Source: Runella sp. SP2
GTDB taxonomy: Bacteria; Bacteroidota; Bacteroidia; Cytophagales; Spirosomataceae
DNA: 64,000 bases
Assembly (NCBI RefSeq): GCF_003711225.1
Contig: NZ_CP031030.1
Location: 6,809,501-6,873,500 of the forward strand
Direction: 5' to 3'
This document shows positions 61,435-64,000 of the stretch, piece by piece. The position numbers and the translations under genes were made by a program. A model generated the notes under the pieces. It was not told the origin of the DNA. It made no database searches and saw only the letters and a list, made by a program, of their open reading frames with translations. Each line of letters begins with the position of its first letter. Positions within the stretch are counted from its first letter, which is position 1.

Positions 61435-64000
61435 TTACTGATTCATTTTAAGCAATTTAACGGTCTGTATTTGTTTGTTTTCATAATAAATATGCAATAA
61501 ATACATTCCAGTAACTAACGTTTCTCCAAACTCAATCTCATCGTTCTGTTGCAGCGCGCCATGCTGATATTGCTCAACTCCAATCATATTGGTTAACTTC
61601 AACTGCACAATATTTTTATCAGCAACCATTTTAAACGTTGTGGGTGATGGATTGGGAAAAACATAGCTCGTTTCTTTTTCCAATCCCTCTGCGGCGGCTA
61701 TCCTTGCTGCGGCGCATACGTTCACCGTTTTGCAGTATTGCTTGTACCAAGGCGAAGCCGAATAATTTACCCCTACGCAAACTTGGCCACCCGAAAACCA
61801 TTGGCCAAAATTAATCGTCACCTTGTAAGGCTGACCCGAAGTCGGCGTAATACTTTGTACTGAACCCGTGCTCCACCACGAATAGTTAGTGGCATTGGCC
61901 CGATTGGTGACATTTAACTCAAACGCCTTTACTGAATTGACCGCTGCACAATCATCGCCAATAATATCAGCGGTTGTAGTAGGAGGTGCACTTACCGTCA
62001 CCGATACCGCCGAAGAAGTGCTCGTTGCTCCTTGATTATCAGTTGCTTTGGCTGTTAAGCTATAAGAACCTGACCCAACGTTTGTCCAGCTAAAAGTGTA
62101 AGGGGCTGTGACATCTTCGCCTAGCTTGGTACTACCGTTGTAAAACTCCACCTTAGCAATACTGCCATCCGAATCAGAGGCATTGGCCGCCAACGAGATG
62201 GAAGCAGGCGCCGTAAAAGAGGCATTGTTGGAGGGAGCCGTTAAACTCACCGAAGGGGCTTGATTGACAACTGGGGCATTTACCGTGACCGAAACCGCCG
62301 AAGAAGTGCTTGTCGCCCCTTGGTTATCAGTCGCTTTGGCCGTTAAGCTATAAGAACCTGCCCCAACGTTTGCCCAGCTAAATTCGTACGGCGATGTCAG
62401 GTCTTCGCCCAACTTCGTATTTCCATTGTAGAACTCTACTTTTGAAATGCTACCGTCGTTGTCGGCGGCAGTGGCAACCAGCGCAATCGTTGCAGGTGCC
62501 GTAAAGGAGGCATTGTTCGATGGAGCCGTTAGACTCACCGAAGGGGCTTGATTGATAGGAGGTTGTCCCGTGCAAAGTGTTACTGTTTTACAAAACTGCT
62601 TGTACCAAGGTGCAGCCGAATAATTGACGCCAACGCACACTTGTCCGCCCGAGAAGTTAGCCCCAAAATTGATATTGACTTTTGAAGGCTGGCCCGAAAC
62701 GGCCGTAATGCTTTGCGTAGAACCCGTACACCACCATGAAAAACTGTTGGCGTTGGGCAGATTGATGGAATTTAGCTCAAACAATTTTATTTCATTCACA
62801 CTCACGCAATCAGGCCCAATAATGTCTGAGGAAGGATTGCCAGGGCTATTTACATACACGGTCACACTTCCTGAAGTGGCCACTGAATTTTGGTTGTCGG
62901 TCACTTTAGCAGAAATGGTATAGGCTCCCGAGGCTACGTTCGTCCAGTCAAAACTATACGGCGCTGAGGTATCTTCTCCCAGTTTCGTCGAACCATTGTA
63001 AAATTCTACTTTCGCGACACTACCATCACTGTCAGCAGCGTTGGCCGCAATCGAAATGGTGGCTGGAGCCGTAAAAGTTGTTCCGTTGGTGGGGGCTGTA
63101 AGGGTAATTGTAGGAGGTTGGTTAGGGGCAGGAATCGCCGTCACTTGCACCAGCGACGACGTCAGCGGCCCGCCTGAGTTAAGCAACGCTTTTACGGTTA
63201 AATTATACGTTCCTGCTTGGATATTCGACAATGTCAATGAATACGGGGCGGTGGCATCTTCGCCCAGTTTAGTTGTACCATCGTAAAATTCTACCACGGT
63301 GGCGGTGGCATTTCCTACGTTGGCCGTAATGGTCAAATTTGCTCCAATCGTTACCGTTGAATTGTTGGCAGGGCTACTAATCGCCACAAAAGGCGTAGGA
63401 GGGCCAAAATTATCGGCAGGGTTTAAGATTTTATCTTTGACCCACGTTCCCGATGTGCTAGTATTGTTCCAACCATTATTGCCACAAGCCCCAGGCATCA
63501 ACGCCGCCGAAGATTCGTCTTTGTCGCAATAACTCCAGTTGCACCAGCTAATTTTCATTCCAGAAGAGTTATTACCCCCCATAAAACTCACCCAATTTTG
63601 GGCGTTGTTGTAATCATTCCCGCCGTTTCCTGAATAATTGCTCGTGCCCCATTCCGATACAAACAGAGGTACCGTTTTAATCACATCGTCGATGTAACTT
63701 TGGGTATAATGAGAACCCGCGTAAAAGTGGAAGGTGTACATGATGTTGTGGGCGTTGGACCCCGTCAACGGATTAGAACGGACGTCACCTGGCGAACCAC
63801 TCCACGAAGGAGTTCCTACCAAAATAATGGCGTCGGGGTCGTACTGACGGATGGCTGGGATGACTTGCTCAGCATAACTTTTGACCGACGACCAGTTGAC
63901 GCCGTTGGGTTCATTGCAGATTTCGTAAATAACGTGTTTTTTACCCGCGTGCTGCTGCGCCATCAACTGAAAAAATTCGATGGCATCGGCGGTGTGCAGG
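61435..64000 (-). CDS. GH5 cellulase with Ig/PKD-like repeats and type A type IX secretion signal (5' partial)
   Basis: An open frame of more than 850 residues running past the window end. The GH5 domain shows the catalytic acid in YEICNEPNG and the nucleophile in VSEWGTSN, and the aromatic WCNWSYCDKDESS. Then come four Ig-like domains (each with VEFYNGSTKLGEDTSAPY-type cores) and two about 85-residue PKD-like modules that repeat the order DC-VN, SWW-TG, GGQVCVGVNYSA, PWYKQ-CKTV. The end (VFPNPSPTTFKMV, GMYLLHIYYENKQIQTVKLL) is the type A sorting signal. It is an endoglucanase-like enzyme exported to the surface; the signal peptide and first part of the GH5 barrel lie outside. Confidence 0.92.
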   Translation of the reverse strand, partial: LHTADAIEFFQLMAQQHAGKKHVIYEICNEPNGVNWSSVKSYAEQVIPAIRQYDPDAIILVGTPSWSGSPGDVRSNPLTGSNAHNIMYTFHFYAGSHYTQSYIDDVIKTVPLFVSEWGTSNYSGNGGNDYNNAQNWVSFMGGNNSSGMKISWCNWSYCDKDESSAALMPGACGNNGWNNTSTSGTWVKDKILNPADNFGPPTPFVAISSPANNSTVTIGANLTITANVGNATATVVEFYDGTTKLGEDATAPYSLTLSNIQAGTYNLTVKALLNSGGPLTSSLVQVTAIPAPNQPPTITLTAPTNGTTFTAPATISIAANAADSDGSVAKVEFYNGSTKLGEDTSAPYSFDWTNVASGAYTISAKVTDNQNSVATSGSVTVYVNSPGNPSSDIIGPDCVSVNEIKLFELNSINLPNANSFSWWCTGSTQSITAVSGQPSKVNINFGANFSGGQVCVGVNYSAAPWYKQFCKTVTLCTGQPPINQAPSVSLTAPSNNASFTAPATIALVATAADNDGSISKVEFYNGNTKLGEDLTSPYEFSWANVGAGSYSLTAKATDNQGATSTSSAVSVTVNAPVVNQAPSVSLTAPSNNASFTAPASISLAANASDSDGSIAKVEFYNGSTKLGEDVTAPYTFSWTNVGSGSYSLTAKATDNQGATSTSSAVSVTVSAPPTTTADIIGDDCAAVNSVKAFELNVTNRANATNYSWWSTGSVQSITPTSGQPYKVTINFGQWFSGGQVCVGVNYSASPWYKQYCKTVNVCAAARIAAAEGLEKETSYVFPNPSPTTFKMVADKNIVQLKLTNMIGVEQYQHGALQQNDEIEFGETLVTGMYLLHIYYENKQIQTVKLLKMNQ
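61991..62555 (-). repeat. 288-bp tandem repeat within the GH5 gene
   Basis: Two adjacent DNA copies encode adjacent Ig-like domains (96 codons each), beginning at 61991 and 62279. Long stretches, for example the codons for TAKATDNQGATSTSSAVSVTV, are almost identical, which points to recent duplication. More diverged copies lie at about 62860-63120 and 63130-63400. Confidence 0.85.

Overview
The window looks like a chromosomal segment of a Bacteroidota bacterium, most likely of the order Cytophagales (Runella/Spirosoma-like; this placement is inference). Support comes from a SusC/SusD pair, C-terminal secretion signals of the type IX system (one gliding-motility-associated type B, one type A), a TamB plus lipidated BamA-like (TamL) pair, LytS/LytTR regulation, an FTG-free start context with no Shine-Dalgarno signals, and many lipoproteins with a LxxSC lipobox. 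No rRNA, tRNA, insertion sequence, CRISPR array or phage gene was found. About 50 protein genes fill the window; most intergenic gaps are short and many hold hairpins.

Layout. 1-7.4 kb: the end of a YpdA-like flavoprotein, an AraC regulator, an MTHFR-like/mnmH pair, a periplasmic S41 C-terminal protease, an OmpA-type lipoprotein and pdhB. 7.4-15.3 kb: a tight envelope-biogenesis operon (LolA-like protein, TamB, TamL). 15.3-23.9 kb: a cupin/AraC pair, an MFS transporter, a large PKD/type IX-secreted protein, a serine hydrolase and a Lon-N-domain protein. 23.9-24.5 kb: a truncated Rpn-family nuclease flanked by 39-bp direct repeats. 24.5-33 kb: FAD oxidoreductase, two glycosyltransferases with a thioesterase between them, rpmB, ruvB, a malate/lactate dehydrogenase-family enzyme and a DUF1080 protein. 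33-41 kb: OPT transporter, pirin and intradiol dioxygenase on one strand, a second S41 protease, and a LytS/LytTR two-component pair with hairpin arrays between and after the genes. 41-46.3 kb: stress membrane protein, M28 peptidase, sorbosone-dehydrogenase-like propeller, an intact Rpn nuclease and an AT-rich orphan protein with a HEPN-like motif next to a 26-bp perfect palindrome. 46.6-53.3 kb: a sialidase-like protein with a Tat-exported Gfo/Idh/MocA oxidoreductase, then an operon of an alcohol dehydrogenase, an organophosphate-antiporter-like MFS protein and a TSUP permease. 53.3-64 kb: SusC, SusD and a beta-propeller/amidohydrolase fusion in one operon, then a secreted multidomain GH5 cellulase that runs off the window.

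The most unusual signal is non-coding: two families of extragenic hairpins. In one, the tetraloop TGAG is invariant while the stems differ from copy to copy with full compensatory pairing; copies are single, tandem (four units at 31-bp period inside the two-component operon), or form a direct repeat around the Rpn fragment. In the other, a core made of two GTCAGAC words separated by GATA sits inside different outer stems. I know of no description of either.
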